NCBI GenBank assembly: GCA_038503035.1
Contig: JAVSML010024254.1
Location: 1-64,000, forward strand
DNA: 64,000 bases
Source: Crocodylus rhombifer
Taxonomy: Eukaryota > Chordata > Crocodylia > Crocodylidae
Direction of reading: 5' to 3'
Both the position numbers and the translations under genes were made by a program. The notes beneath the pieces were generated by a model. It was not told the DNA's origin. It searched no databases and worked only from the letters and a program-made list of their open reading frames with translations. Below, piece by piece: positions 50,201-58,012 of this stretch (the stretch's first letter is position 1; the number at the start of each line of letters is the position of its first letter).

Positions 50201-53200
50201 CAGGGTGCAGTCAGATGTGTCAGAAGAGTGAGGGGGCTGAGTAGGAGACCTGGGTATGGGGGGAGGAAGCATCACCAGCAATGTAAAACTATTGCTTCAG
50301 TCAAGCAGGGATGCCAGCACAAGAGCACTTTGTTAGTAATAAACAAATAAATAAAATCTTTAAACTTCTTACCAACAACTTTTACTTTGGTTGGTTTTAA
50401 ACCCTTTAATTTGAACCCTGCACTTGTCACTTCCTTCCAGAGCCTGGCAGAAGGTTTATATTTACATTATGTAAAACCAATATCAGTTAAAAAAAAAAGT
50501 TTGTTTGTCAGTAAAAAGTCTGCAGATTGTCAACCCCAGAACATTATTTTATTGTCAATCCTGCATGTAAGTGCTTCCACTATTGAAAATAAAGGTATAA
50601 TTTGTTTACACTGGGTTTTACTTTTATAATTAGATAATTGGAGTATTTTCATTGCTTACTGTTGCTTTTGGTTTGGAAGGCACAATTCTTACTAGTCTTG
50701 CAAATATTAGCTATTTCCTGTAAAGCCACGACTACTTCTTGCAGTAGTTTTGCTTTGATCTGGTTATCCGTTACCATGACCACTTTGTCTAATTAGTCCT
50801 TTTAGCTTACATGACTTCACTTAACTGTATATGACTGTAACATGATGGTCATATCAGGTGGTCTTATCAGGCACCTGGTTTCTTATAAAGGAAATATGTC
50901 TTTCCCCAAAAATATTCTTATATGAAAAAAATATTCTTGATTTTTTTTTAAAGGGCACTGTTTAGCAGCTCCCTTCATACTCTTATTGAGATGTTTCATA
51001 GATCTCCATTGCCTGTCCTAGAAATCATTTACTACCATTGATTTTTTCCCCCCTGAAACACTACTTGCTTTCAGAACAATTTGGAAGAGGTCAAATAGTA
51101 TTTCAAATTTCTCAGTCCCTGTTTCCAGTTTCTCTCTCCCTGTCTCTCGATCTCTGTCTCTCTCATTCAGGTGGCTATTTTCTGGACAGTCAATTTATTT
51201 CTGACTAGAACTGGGCAGAAATTTTCCAGCAAAATGTTTTGTCAGAAAATGAATATTCATTGAGCTCCAAATGTTTCACTGGTAACCTCTCAGATTCACC
51301 CACTCCCAGAATGCTAGGCAAGCTTCTGACATTGCCCCGGCACCAGGAATTCAGTGGTTCTGGGGTCTTCAGTTCCAGGGCAGCTTGTCATGCCCGAGTT
51401 TCCAGGCTCTCTGTAATGAAGCTGAAAGCCCTGGAAGCCTCTACTTTTAACTGGGGTGCAGCTGTTGGCTCTCTAGCAGGGGGCCCTGAAAAGATAGGCT
51501 GGAGCCAGAGCTCTGGGATTTTCCAGGCTCCCTGCTTGCAGAGGTGGGACTTGAAGCGTGCAAGTCCAGGAATGAGCTCCTGGGGTCTTTGGCTCCAAGG
51601 CAGACTGCACAGAAGGGCTGTCAGGGAGCTGCAGATCCTTGAAGCCCCTGAAGTTCCTCAGTGCACTGCATGCTCATCAGCTTCATTGCTGCTCTTGTCG
51701 ATTTATACTTTGTCTCTTTGTAGGACCTGAGGAGCGCATTTCATTTTGGAAATACATATTTTGGTGTTTCCAAACAACTATTTCTCTGACTTTCTGGTCC
51801 ATGGCAATTTTTTTTTATTTCTATTTGTTTCAGATTTAAATTAAACTTGGAAGAAAGTGGGGGAGGGAGAAGAAATACATTGCCTGCAAGTGGGAAACCC
51901 TACATTTCAGCCAGCCTTACTTCTGACACTATACAGGGTCTTCATAAAGTCCTCGTGCACTTTTAAGCTTTAATAACTTAGGTTGTAGGTATGATAGAAA
52001 CAATCTGTAAACAGCATTTAAAAGCAAATTTATTGAAGTTTTAGGACAACTAGAGTACATGATGTTAGACTTGGTAAGTAATAACAAATTTATTCTTAAA
52101 TAAAATGGAGCTCCATGCCACTACAGTCTGAATGTACAACAGTTCCTAAATGACGTTTCCCCAGAGAAGTGGATAGGCAGAGGTGGACCAATTACCTGAC
52201 CTGTCGACATTGGACTTATTTTTATGGGGATATGTTAAAAATGTAGTTTACTTGTCAAAACCATGTTCTTTGGTGAAACTTAGGGCTAAGATCACCAATG
52301 CAATTAGTGTAGTAACTTGAGCAACTGGGAAACATTTTCAAGGAGTTGGAAGATCAGAATGAGCCCTGTATCATGATGGATGGTGGTTATGTTGAAATCT
52401 AGTATTGTGTACTCTAGTTGTCCTAAAACTTTAATAAATTTGTTGATTCATGGGGATTTTGAAAGAAACCAGCCACTCTTTTCTGGCCTAAGTCACATTC
52501 ACAAGCCCATGCTATAAAAATCTATACTCCTGTTGCATGCAGTAGCATATTTAGGGCAGAGCAAGTTGCATACCAGCCCTGGGTGTCAATTTACATGAGA
52601 GTGCCATAATGGCTGCCCAAAAAAAGTGAAGGGCACTCAGTCCTGTCCTGTACCCTGCTCTACAACAGTAGGCACCTGTGCCAAAGGTCTCAAAATTGCT
52701 AGTAGTGTCTCCAGTCACATGTCAGCCATCTACATTCATTTGATTTCAGTGGACATTTTTACAAAAGCAAAGCAATAAAAAGCAATTGCTTTTTGCTTTG
52801 ACATAGTTTGCCTGAAAAACTCCAAGAAGAACTCTGAGAAGGCAGACGTGGCAGACCACAGGCTCACTTGATTTTGAATACAAAGAAAAAAACTTAAAAT
52901 CTGTTGGGTTTTTTTACTTGCAAAAATGTATCAATATGTCCGGTGTAATTTAGATGCTTGAAGGAAATGGCTGTAGATCTCAAAATGCCTTCCATTTTGA
53001 AGGGCTAGAGCCATATTTTAAATCATGGGGCTGAAAGAGACAGCTTCTCTGTAAATTCTCTCTGCACGTAGGCAGCACATCTTAAAGACATTATGACTTG
53101 GCGATTAAATTCAAGCCTTCCTTACTACTTCAAGCACAATGTAACACCCGTTATATTATATTATTGTAATAGCTTAAATAAAATTAAATAGCATTTGGAT

Positions 53201-53943
53201 TGAAAATAAGACCTCTCATAATGGAGACTTAATGTTATACAAAAACTTCTGTTACAGCTTGCTAGACTTGCAGATTCACAATATTGAATTAACTATCCAC
53301 TGAGCAGCTGAGAGACCCTGGAGTGTCTCATAATGATGTGATGGAAAAGTCTTTTGAGAGAGATACATTTTTCTTAATATCTTTATGAAGATAAAATATG
53401 CTGAATGTTAGATTTCATATCTATCTTATGAAAGACTGTAAACAAGGGTGCCAAAGGATGTTTGGCTCTTTGCTTAATTTTCAGGGCTTCTCTCCTGCCC
53501 AGTTACTGTAGTTTCAGTTGAAACACTGTAGGTTAATAGCCTACTTCCATTCAACATTCATACCAGAGACTTCTTTCTCTGTAAAGAGCTTGTTCCATTA
53601 CCATTACATTTTGGACAGAATATCTCTATGGCAATAATAATACTTAACACTTTTTGCATTTAGCATGTTTCAAAGCACATTACAAGAATTCACTGAAGTG
53701 TCCTGTACAACCCCTCCATGAGGGAGGAATTAGTTGCATGCAAATGCAGTATATTCACAGTACTTCATTTTTTAAAGCTCTCATCTTAGTCATACCTTCA
53801 AAGGCAACTTTAAATGTTACTTTCTGAAGCAAAATAATCTTGGGTACCTGTGTCACTGATGAACGATGCCTCTGCAGCAAATCTTTATCTTCAGGATACT
53901 TTTCCAAGGACTTCATCTTATTCCTTGCTTTTGTAAAGTATTC
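14075..53943 (-). CDS. ECI2: ECI2-like enoyl-CoA delta-isomerase gene, 8 visible exons (summary entry)
   Basis: This gene encodes a crotonase-fold enzyme that moves 3-cis/trans double bonds to 2-trans enoyl-CoA, so unsaturated fatty acids can enter beta-oxidation in mitochondria and peroxisomes. The exons, in transcript order, are 53943-53848, 44686-44567, 44101-44032, 41528-41438, 39243-39123, 28799-28710, 21096-20953 and 14230-14075. The last seven have AG acceptors and GT donors and join in frame (120+70+91+121+90+144+156 = 792 nt, 263 codons plus stop). The product aligns collinearly with what I remember of human ECI2, exon by exon. It shows the SSGNDL and [13 protein letters not shown] segments that form the oxyanion hole, and LGQTPEGCS with the catalytic-type glutamate. 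The C-terminus is SKM, close to the peroxisomal SKL signal. The N-terminal exon and the second ACB exon are not seen. It could be a lineage paralogue rather than the main ECI2. Confidence 0.9.
14678..14960 (+). repeat. Dispersed repeat, CCATATTTACTTGAATATAA family, copy 1
   Basis: The segment shares CATATTTA.T..AATATAA, then a G/C run, AAACTGCTGC, AATGGAA, AACTTGA-TAAATGCAGC and TAGGAACCTACCAC.AGG with 61916-62166. This looks like an old MITE. Its termini recur at 17525-17542 (GAGTAAATATGGTA). Confidence 0.7.
15100..16611. mobile_element. hAT element with perfect 8-bp target duplication, carrying an inner element
   Basis: It begins TAGGGATCTACCTAAATCAT and ends ATTTAGGTAGATCCCTA. It is flanked by CCAATGAT on both sides (15092-15099 and 16612-16619). 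The two outer arms, about 240 and 165 bp, also share direct-repeat text (TTTTTGTCTCCTGGCTGATC / TTTTTGCCTCCTGGCCGATC). Between them (about 15345-16440) lies GC-rich sequence related to the element at 22623-24303. There is no transposase ORF. Confidence 0.85.
16620..17576. other. Intergenic/intronic stretch, nothing recognised
   Basis: AT-rich sequence with no coding signal. It is inside the ECI2 last intron (14231-20952). Confidence 0.5.
17577..18084. mobile_element. Probable TIR element
   Basis: The left end TGGCCACATCCAGAGGAGC is an inverted match of the right end GCTCATCTAGATGTGACCA. The interior is GC-rich. No target duplication was found, so the boundaries are provisional. Confidence 0.45.
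18208..18485. mobile_element. hAT non-autonomous element with perfect target duplication
   Basis: It starts CAGGGGTCAGCAACCTACAG and ends TGCCAACCACTG. It is flanked by GTTTAATA on both sides (18200-18207 and 18486-18493). It is 278 bp, with no ORF. The CAGGGGTC(A/G)GCAACC terminus is typical of a vertebrate hAT group. Confidence 0.88.
18486..19790. other. Intronic stretch, nothing recognised
   Basis: AT-rich sequence in the last ECI2 intron. No coding or structural signal was seen. Confidence 0.5.
19800..20740. mobile_element. Probable degenerate TIR element
   Basis: TTCAGGGAGGTTAGATGGAG near 19815 is an imperfect inverted match of CAATCGAACCTTCCTGAA near 20682-20699. The interior has G-rich imperfect repeats (GGCTAGCGGGAGGCTTGG...). 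It ends about 210 bp from an ECI2 exon. Confidence 0.4.
20953..21096 (-). CDS. ECI2: ECI2 exon, C-terminal helices
   Basis: This 48-codon exon lies between acceptor tcttccattaag and donor GTTGGT. It encodes [20 protein letters not shown] then [20 protein letters not shown] and VFASLPKN. It matches the [28 protein letters not shown] segment of mammalian ECI2. The donor is weak (GTTGGT). The alternative GTATTA four bases downstream would shift the frame relative to the last exon, so the weaker site is the one consistent with the protein. Confidence 0.93.
21425..21646 (+). repeat. 222-bp direct repeat, copy 1
   Basis: It is identical to 23287-23508 except for two bases (both G here, A there). 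It belongs to the GC-rich interior of the hAT family of 22623-24303. Confidence 0.95.
21647..22614. other. Transposon-derived GC-rich stretch
   Basis: TAGCTAGGGTGACCACCTGTCC at 21692 resembles the start of an element related to the one at 22623-24303. GC-rich short ORFs here are shadows. Confidence 0.4.
23287..23508 (+). repeat. 222-bp direct repeat, copy 2
   Basis: Second copy of 21425-21646, offset 1862 bp. It ends exactly where the CR1 insertion begins. Confidence 0.95.
23509..24225 (+). mobile_element. 5'-truncated young CR1, ORF2 C-terminus and 3' end
   Basis: It has 195 open codons (23538-24125): [69 protein letters not shown] and [20 protein letters not shown], ending DVYLAGIL and a stop. 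The 3' UTR is short, GGACTCGATGATCTCCGAGG, and ends in repeated ATGAAATCT units (24200-24222), the CR1 3' signature. No breaks are seen in the retained part. It sits inside the hAT element of 22623-24303. Confidence 0.9.
24470..24700. repeat. Hairpin MITE with 24-bp stem
   Basis: The stem is 24524-24547 (CCCCATGCTGAAAAATGGTGGCAG in two parts) against 24594-24617, with 23 of 24 paired and a loop of about 46 bases. Weaker pairing continues outward (ATGTGTATT / ATACATG). Confidence 0.75.
25095..25993 (+). mobile_element. hAT-type non-autonomous element, copy 1
   Basis: The left end is TAGGACTGTGCAAAAT and the right end is ATTTTGCACAGCCCTA. The flanks are ATACTTCA and ATACTTTA (7 of 8; 25087-25094, 25994-26001). 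It is 899 bp with no transposase. The same element occurs inverted at 45497-46376. Confidence 0.9.
26002..26400. other. Intronic stretch, nothing recognised
   Basis: No coding signal was seen. It lies in the ECI2 intron 21097-28709. Confidence 0.5.
26401..26710. repeat. Hairpin MITE with 30-nt arms
   Basis: The arm 26518-26547 (GAAAATGGTGG...TTTTGAACTAA) pairs with 26565-26594 at 25 of 30 positions, around a 17-base loop. Outer pairing (GCATGCAGTTGTGTAAGT / ACTTATACAACTGCATG) extends the foldback. Confidence 0.75.
26711..27863. other. Intronic stretch, nothing recognised
   Basis: AT-rich sequence with a T-run at 27490-27502. No coding signal was seen. Confidence 0.5.
27872..28253. mobile_element. 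hAT-like element with 7/8 target duplication
   Basis: The left end CAGGAGTGGTGCT is the inverse of right-end AGCACCACTT. The flanks are TACTAGAC and TACTAGGC. Inside (27886-27920) is a tandem duplication of GTACTAGACAGCCTATG. Confidence 0.65.
28254..28709. other. Intronic stretch downstream of the catalytic exon
   Basis: Nothing is recognised beyond the splice donor at 28709. Confidence 0.5.
28710..28799 (-). CDS. ECI2: ECI2 exon with catalytic-glutamate motif
   Basis: This 30-codon exon lies between acceptor tatatacag and donor GTAAGTAAG. It encodes [20 protein letters not shown] then [13 protein letters not shown]-(S/T)-PEGCS is the active-site loop of ECI2-type isomerases, and the glutamate of PEG is the residue taken as the catalytic acid/base in this family. 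It is in phase 0 at both ends. The pyrimidine tract is replaced by a TA-dinucleotide run just upstream (28801-28815), which is unusual for an acceptor. Confidence 0.93.
28800..31902. other. Intronic stretch, nothing recognised
   Basis: A TA-dinucleotide run lies at 28802-28815 and low-complexity AT at several places. Short ORFs only, none with recognisable domains. 30240-30310 has an imperfect tandem of CTACATGACTGTGTGGAGAA. Confidence 0.5.
31903..32198. mobile_element. Charlie-like hAT fragment
   Basis: The left end GTGGTTCTCAACCC and right end CCTGGTTGAAAATTTCTG flank text shared with 46435-46674 (GTGAATCATGT, CTTGAGGCAC). No target duplication is seen. Confidence 0.6.
32199..33215. other. 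Intronic stretch, nothing recognised
   Basis: AT-rich sequence with no coding signal. Confidence 0.5.
33652..34242. mobile_element. hAT-like element with perfect target duplication inside the CR1
   Basis: The left end is TAAGCCTGTGCGAA and the right end is TTGCATAGCCCTA. It is flanked by GTGAGCAG on both sides (33644-33651, 34243-34250). It is 591 bp. Its CCGAATC/GATTTGGATTT-rich ends also occur at 13455-13535 and 63440-63622. Confidence 0.92.
34955..36166 (+). mobile_element. Younger CR1 inserted in the old CR1
   Basis: RT remnants at 34970-35130 (stops present) are followed by a frame from 35305: [35 protein letters not shown] and [15 protein letters not shown], then after a frame change [20 protein letters not shown] and [15 protein letters not shown]. 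The 3' end is GATGATCTACTGAGATCCCT...CAACTATGAAATTATGAA. ACCAAACTT before and ACCAAGCT after hint at the insertion point within the older copy. Confidence 0.8.
37066..39122. other. Intronic stretch, nothing recognised
   Basis: AT-rich sequence, with GC-richer imperfect foldback text at 38470-38880 (ACAGCCATCTCCTGACAG...). No gene signal was seen. Confidence 0.5.
39123..39243 (-). CDS. ECI2: ECI2 exon with oxyanion-hole segment 2
   Basis: This 121-nt exon lies between acceptor tttttctgcag and donor GTAAGT. It encodes [20 protein letters not shown] then [20 protein letters not shown]. This is the best conserved part of the gene: [26 protein letters not shown] and the VYA-(S/T)-(D/N)-R end match ECI2 nearly residue for residue. 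It starts with one base that completes the codon of the previous exon and ends in phase 0. Confidence 0.95.
39244..40338. other. Intronic stretch, nothing recognised
   Basis: AT-rich sequence with no coding signal. Confidence 0.5.
40339..41060 (+). mobile_element. Possible LTR-like unit
   Basis: It begins TGTGCTGGTCAGGG and has TTATAAGCA (about 40448). It then has a long T/C-rich stretch of repeated GTTCCTG/CCTAGTTCC words. The arrangement resembles the unit starting at 63839. The end is not defined. Confidence 0.3.
41438..41528 (-). CDS. ECI2: ECI2 exon with oxyanion-hole segment 1
   Basis: This 91-nt exon lies between acceptor tttttgcag and donor GTAAGA. It encodes [20 protein letters not shown] then IIKNNGEWI and two bases of a lysine codon. 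SSGNDL is the first oxyanion-hole segment of the family. Frame is kept with both neighbours: it opens with GA (completing Gly) and closes with AA (completing Lys with the G of the next exon). In mammals the same exon has a longer linker of similar length, ending NNAVLLR. Confidence 0.9.
42030..42545. repeat. Probable foldback element
   Basis: AATAAACTCTGGTG (about 42462) pairs with CACTGGAGTTTATT (about 42483). Outer words GTACATGCAAA/TTTGCACATGTA also pair. It lies in the intron between the exons at 44032 and 41528. Confidence 0.5.
42829..42989. mobile_element. Short hAT relic
   Basis: The ends GTATTTCCCAA and TTTGGGAAACACTA are flanked by TCTAAGGT and TCTAATGG (6 of 8). Confidence 0.6.
42998..44031. 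other. Intronic stretch, nothing recognised
   Basis: No coding signal was seen outside the splice sites. Confidence 0.5.
44032..44101 (-). CDS. ECI2: ECI2 exon, first helix of the crotonase fold
   Basis: This 70-nt exon lies between acceptor ttttacacag and donor GTATCA. It encodes [20 protein letters not shown] followed by VVT and the first base of a glycine codon. The match to the MYHEIMRALKAASKDDSIITVLTG segment of mammalian ECI2 is direct. It starts in phase 0 and ends after one base of the next codon, which the next exon completes (G + GA = Gly). Confidence 0.93.
44567..44686 (-). CDS. ECI2: ECI2 exon, start of isomerase domain
   Basis: This 40-codon exon lies between acceptor ttcctgttcag and donor GTAAGT. 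It carries the first beta strands of the crotonase fold: [20 protein letters not shown], then [10 protein letters not shown]. This corresponds to the FETL..TSEDGITKIMFNRPKKKNAIN region of mammalian ECI2. It begins and ends in phase 0. The first nine residues (EEVASTSSK) correspond to the poorly conserved linker between the ACB and isomerase domains. Confidence 0.9.
44687..45488. other. Intronic stretch upstream of the isomerase exons
   Basis: Nothing recognised. The missing second ACB exon was looked for here and not found. Confidence 0.5.
45497..46376 (-). mobile_element. hAT-type non-autonomous element, copy 2, inverted
   Basis: The ends are TAGGGCTGTGCAAAATT and GTTTTGCACAGCCTTA. The flanks are GCAGGTAC and ACAGGAAC (6 of 8; 45489-45496, 46377-46384). 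It is 880 bp. Its internal text is the reverse complement of the 25095-25993 element throughout. Confidence 0.88.
46435..46674. mobile_element. Charlie-like hAT fragment, copy 2
   Basis: The left end CAGTGGCTCTTCACC and right end GGTTGAGAATCACTA enclose text shared with 31903-32198. Confidence 0.65.
46675..51930. other. Intron (44687-53847), mostly unique sequence
   Basis: No ACB exon, no repeat of clear class. A 116-codon frame at 47970-48320 begins at the ACACGCCCCTTG text of a probable MITE end (47949) and shows no known domain. 50930-51180 has T/C-rich runs (TCTCTCTC about 51140). Nothing else is recognised. Confidence 0.5.
51934..52470 (-). mobile_element. Mariner-type DNA transposon remnant
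   Basis: The left edge CAGGGTCTTCATAAAGTCCT resembles mariner ends. 52022-52062 (ATTTATTGAAGTTTTAGGAC...) is inverted at about 52405-52443. One plus-strand frame retains [13 protein letters not shown] (near 52215) and KITNAI, the C-terminal catalytic block of mariner transposases, among stops. It is a short internally deleted copy. Confidence 0.65.
52471..53847. other. Intronic stretch, nothing recognised
   Basis: AT-rich sequence with no coding signal. Confidence 0.5.
53848..53943 (-). CDS. ECI2: ECI2 candidate exon, half of an acyl-CoA-binding domain
   Basis: The exon is 32 codons, beginning [20 protein letters not shown]. The first two thirds match the start of the ACB domain of ECI2/ACBP: F-x-KA-x(3)-K-x-L-x(3)-P-x-D. 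The last ten residues ([10 protein letters not shown]) no longer resemble the conserved LYALYKQ helix. It ends CAG|GTACCC, in phase 0, as the homologous ACB exon does. The acceptor is weak: three AGs lie close together (exon start 43, 47 or 51 within 539xx) with a poor pyrimidine tract, so the start is provisional. The next exon (44686) also starts in phase 0, so splicing would keep the frame. It may be a real but degenerate exon, or a dead one. Confidence 0.5.
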
Positions 53944-54500
53944 CTGACTGACTTAACTCTTAGGACCTGATTGACTCTTGAAAGTACTGAACTAACCACA
54001 CCCAATTATAATTAATCTTACCTATTCCACCTTATTTTAATGTGACGCTATGCTGTAATGTAATATTGTAATGGAATACAAAGCCAAGTAGATACCTGAG
54101 ATGCATTTGTGATTGTTAGGATCTTCCAGTGCATTTCAGGATAGCACAATTTGTCCTTGTTCTACATTGGTGGCAATAGATTGCCTCTCTTTTTAGGTGC
54201 TCCCAAAAATTATACCTATAAACTTGCCCCATTTCCTACCTAATTTTGACATTTGACCTGTGATCTTTTAGGTTAGAAAGATTATCAGTACAGAAAGCTC
54301 TCCTCATCCCTTTAATTTGAGCTGAAAGGTATAAAATTTCTATTTTCTCACTAATGAAGAAATCCATTTTCTCACTAATGGAGAAATCTGAAGAGTCCTT
54401 CATCCTCCAGCCAGTGAACCAAGCAGTAGACAAAAGTCAACTTGAGAGGTCCTTACTTAAAATATAGACTAACATATTGTACCATATGAGGGGGAAAATA
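53944..54500. other. Upstream of the ACB-like exon, nothing recognised
   Basis: No promoter, CpG island or transit-peptide exon was found here. Confidence 0.45.
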
Positions 54501-54508
54501 GTGTACTG

Positions 54509-57098
54509 CAGGGGTCAGCAGTGTTACCAGATTTGCCTGTCCCTTTGGGGTGCGCTCATTTATTAGAGTTATGTTTCTGGGGTCTCTGTAATTCTGTCAA
54601 TGTGCTGCTTGTGCCACTTGTGTTTCTATATGGAGCTTATCTGTCCCTTCTGCAAGTCCTCATCCCCCTTGGAGCTACCTTGCAGAGTTTAATTTCAGTG
54701 GGACTGGGTTCTTCTAGCCACCAAATTGATCGAAAACACACACTCTCACTGTCACTCATAGGGCACATCTGAGTGGGCAGGGTTACTCAGCATTTCCAAG
54801 CTGATACCCTCATGTGCTCTGGACTCAGCACCGGAGTAGAGCAAGTCTGAGCCAGACCAGGTTGATCAGTATTAACAGGCTGACACCCCCATATGCCCTG
54901 GCTCAGCGCTTCCCAATTTCTTGTCCCAATTGCCCTGGTAGTAACTCCCTTAATGAGCAAACCTCACAGGATTTTGGGGCTTTACAAGGATCTTTGGCTT
55001 AGGTAAAAGAAGCGTTGCTGCAGAGCAAATGGAGAGGTTGAGGAGAAGGAAGAGTAACTGAGGTTCAGAGAGAGTATGGCAACCAGCTTGACCATAAAAG
55101 TTATTTTATTGCCAAGTATATAAAACTTATAATGACACTAGTAGTAATAGCCATACAAGGAGAGACAAACAAACAAAGCTGTTACAATATTACAGTTTCA
55201 ACTGGGTATTTGGGGAAGTTTAGCTCAAGTTTGATCAGAAGAAGTCAGGTTTAAAATGCTTTGCCTGGGGTAAGAGAAACAGCATGGGTGACTGGTACCT
55301 CCTGAGTCTGAGGGGGGCACCAGTGGGGCATGACTGAGGTGGGCAGTCCCCACAGAGGCCGATTGCCACGACCGGGGGAGGAGGGGTCCCCCAGCAGCTG
55401 ATCACCAAGGGCACAGCAGTGGCAGAAGTGCTGACACTTCCACTGCTGGCACTTCTGCCACCAGCGTCCCACCAGCAGAGCCAATTTCAGAGGGAGCACG
55501 AGTGCTCTCCATGCCCCACTACCAGCCGAAATGCTCACGCTTGGGTGGGGGGCATGTGACCCCTTTACATGTTGCCTTTCAGAGAGAGAGGGATTAAACT
55601 AAGTCTGAGGTTTAGAAAGTGGGCTTGCTAAAGTTTGATCAGCAAAAGTCAGGTTTAGAAAGCTACGCCTGGAGTAGGAGAGAGAGGGAGGGAGAGAGAG
55701 AGGGAGAGTTGGGATCTCACCACTCAGGGAAGCTTGAACTGGTCAAGGTTCTCAGGTGTTTGTTGCAGCCTGTAGGCAAGTTGCTGAACTTAGGGTCCAG
55801 CGTGCTTGAGACAAGCAGAGCCCCCAGCACAATCAGTGGAGGTATTCGAGGCAGGAAAAGAGGTGAAGTCCCAGTGGAACTGGTGCAGCTTTTGGATCCA
55901 AGCACCAGAACAGAAACTTGAGCTTGGGTAGGGGTTTTTGTAGGAAAATAACAATGGCTTAATGGAGAACACTAGGTTTGTTTATGGATAAATGATGGCT
56001 CAAGGTAGTATACCAGAGTTGTTTTGTTATGCTGGACACACGGAGCTGATCATCCCTGGCTATGGGCAGTGTTACCCTGAGGGATCTCACAATACAAACA
56101 GGCAGATTCAGTGTTTTGGGTACCAATAAAGGAGTCATCACTAGAATTGGTCTGATAAATGATGAGCTGCGTGGGTGCAGACTTGGGTTGATTAGCATTT
56201 GGAGGAGGGATTCCCCCATCATGCAGTGCTCTCTTGCTTCTCTGGTTGCAGAGTTCAATGTGGTCCTTGCCTTGGAATCTCTGTTCTCCATTCTGAATGC
56301 TAATGGAGGTGCCTCCTTTTCCCATCTCTCATGCAAATGAGACTAGGGAAGTTGCCTTATCCGGAGGGGTTTAGGTGCATCTCTCATTGTATCTTCATTG
56401 CCTTTTGTAAGTCCTTCTTTTGATCAGTTCTGGTTCAGGCAGAGGTGCAGGGGCAGAGTCTTTTGTGAGTCAGACAGGCTGGGTACTGTGCCAAGGTTGC
56501 CCAGGAACACAGAGCTGACAGGTAATAGCAGTTAGCAACCCCTGGCATGCATGCCAGTACAGCATGAAAAGGCATTTTGCTTGGCTTATGCACCTTGGGG
56601 TGGATGGCAGAGAAGGGGCTGGTGCTGTGCTGCCACAACAAGGATTGGGTCCCTTCCAGCTTCCCCCCACTGTCTTCCCAGAGGTGTTCGTGCACTCATT
56701 GCCAGCAATGAGCTGGGCCACGGCTCCACAGGCCTCACTGCAGCTGCTTACAGGTTCCTCACTGCCTGCCAGGGATCCACAGACCTCAGTGCAGCAGCTT
56801 GAAGCCTCCTAACCACCTGCTACAGCTTAGGCAGGCCCCTGCTGCCCACAACAGAGCCCAGGCTGCTTGTAGTAGGCAGCAAGGAAGGTGACATGTGGAG
56901 CCCCAGCACAGCTCGCTGCTGGTGGTGGGTGCACACACGCTTCTTGGGCAGACATGTAGAAGGGACTGGGGCTGTGCTGCCAAAACAAGGATCAGTCCCC
57001 CTTGTGGCTCCCCTGCCACCTGCCCCTAGCACACCAACATCTTACAAGTTAAGGTCAGGGTGTTTTGGCACTCTGGCCAAAAATTTTGCCGACCCCTG
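54509..57098. mobile_element. hAT element, 2.6 kb, target duplication 6/8
   Basis: The left end is CAGGGGTCAGCA and the right end is TTTTGCCGACCCCTG, preceded by GTGTTTTGGCACTCTGGCC, a common hAT right-end phrase. The flanks are GTGTACTG (54501-54508) and GTGTAGTA (57099-57106). The interior includes GC-rich tracts and an A/G-rich GAGAGAGGGA run (55678-55710). No transposase is seen. Confidence 0.75.
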
Positions 57099-57106
57099 GT
57101 GTAGTA

Positions 57107-57902
57107 ATTGTTTTGTGTGTCCATGCTTTCCCACAATAAGTAGAACCTAAATTCCAGCAGTCTATCAAGAAAGCAAACAAGCAAGAAAGAAAGCTTACTA
57201 AATTACCCCTGTTTAGCTTTTGTTTACTGTGGAATAGAAAAAACACATGAAACTGTTGCTACTTAACTGGCTGAGTCTTTCCTTCCACCCATTTTAATTT
57301 GGAATAATTTGTCATCTCTCCGCACCCTTATTTACAGTGGAGATGAAATTATGGTAATAAAAGGGATAGTGGACTAAATTCTTTATTTGTGGAACAAAAG
57401 TGATTAGAGGAGGAGCTCCTTTCTATTCTGCTTCAGGCATCAGTGGATTTGTCAGCTTAATTCTACTCCCAGAATTTCTTCTACTTGTAATGAAGTATGG
57501 GCCAGATAGGACCCAGAATGATTTGTGGACACCAACTAAATTCACAGAGATAGCTATTACAAAAGGCAGTGGTCTTTTGCTTTTGCTTTTTACCTTATAA
57601 GCTGAGTAAATTTGACAATGTAGCCTTTGAGAAAAATCCTGAATACTTTTAGAGTATTTTTCTTATAGTATAGTTGCATCTTATGCCCCTGAAGCACTCC
57701 TGGGGTTTGATTCTCTTTACAAACCCATCTCATGCAAGTGCAAGATGACACAAGAAAAGAATCAGACCCAAGGCTTCAGGTGGCTTTGCATTTTGTTATT
57801 TTTAATATGGAACTATAGATATAGTGTACTCTCCTGTCTTGAGGACACAAGCTCTCTAGCTTCAGTTCTTAAGCCCCTGGCATATGTTAGGTTAGTCATG
57901 CA
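57107..57902. other. Stretch without gene
   Basis: AT-rich sequence. No signal was seen. Confidence 0.5.
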
Positions 57903-58012
57903 GTTGAGATTTGATTAACTTTATCCTAGATCCCCAAAATTGTGCATCCTGTCATGCATGGCAGGACATGCAATTTTTGAAATCTGGGATAAAATTAATC
58001 AAATCTCAGTTA
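57903..58012. repeat. Long hairpin, ~49-bp arms
   Basis: 57903-57951 (GTTGAGATTTGATTAACTTT...GCATCCTG) pairs with 57962-58012 (CAGGACATGC...TCAAATCTCAGTT) with a few mismatches and a roughly 10-base loop. It is a MITE-like or small-RNA-precursor-like foldback. Confidence 0.85.

Noticed and set aside
44687..53847. Second ACB exon of ECI2
   Set aside because: Searched by eye for the conserved KWDAWNALG and ATEGPC codons on the minus strand; nothing convincing found. A profile search could still find a diverged one.
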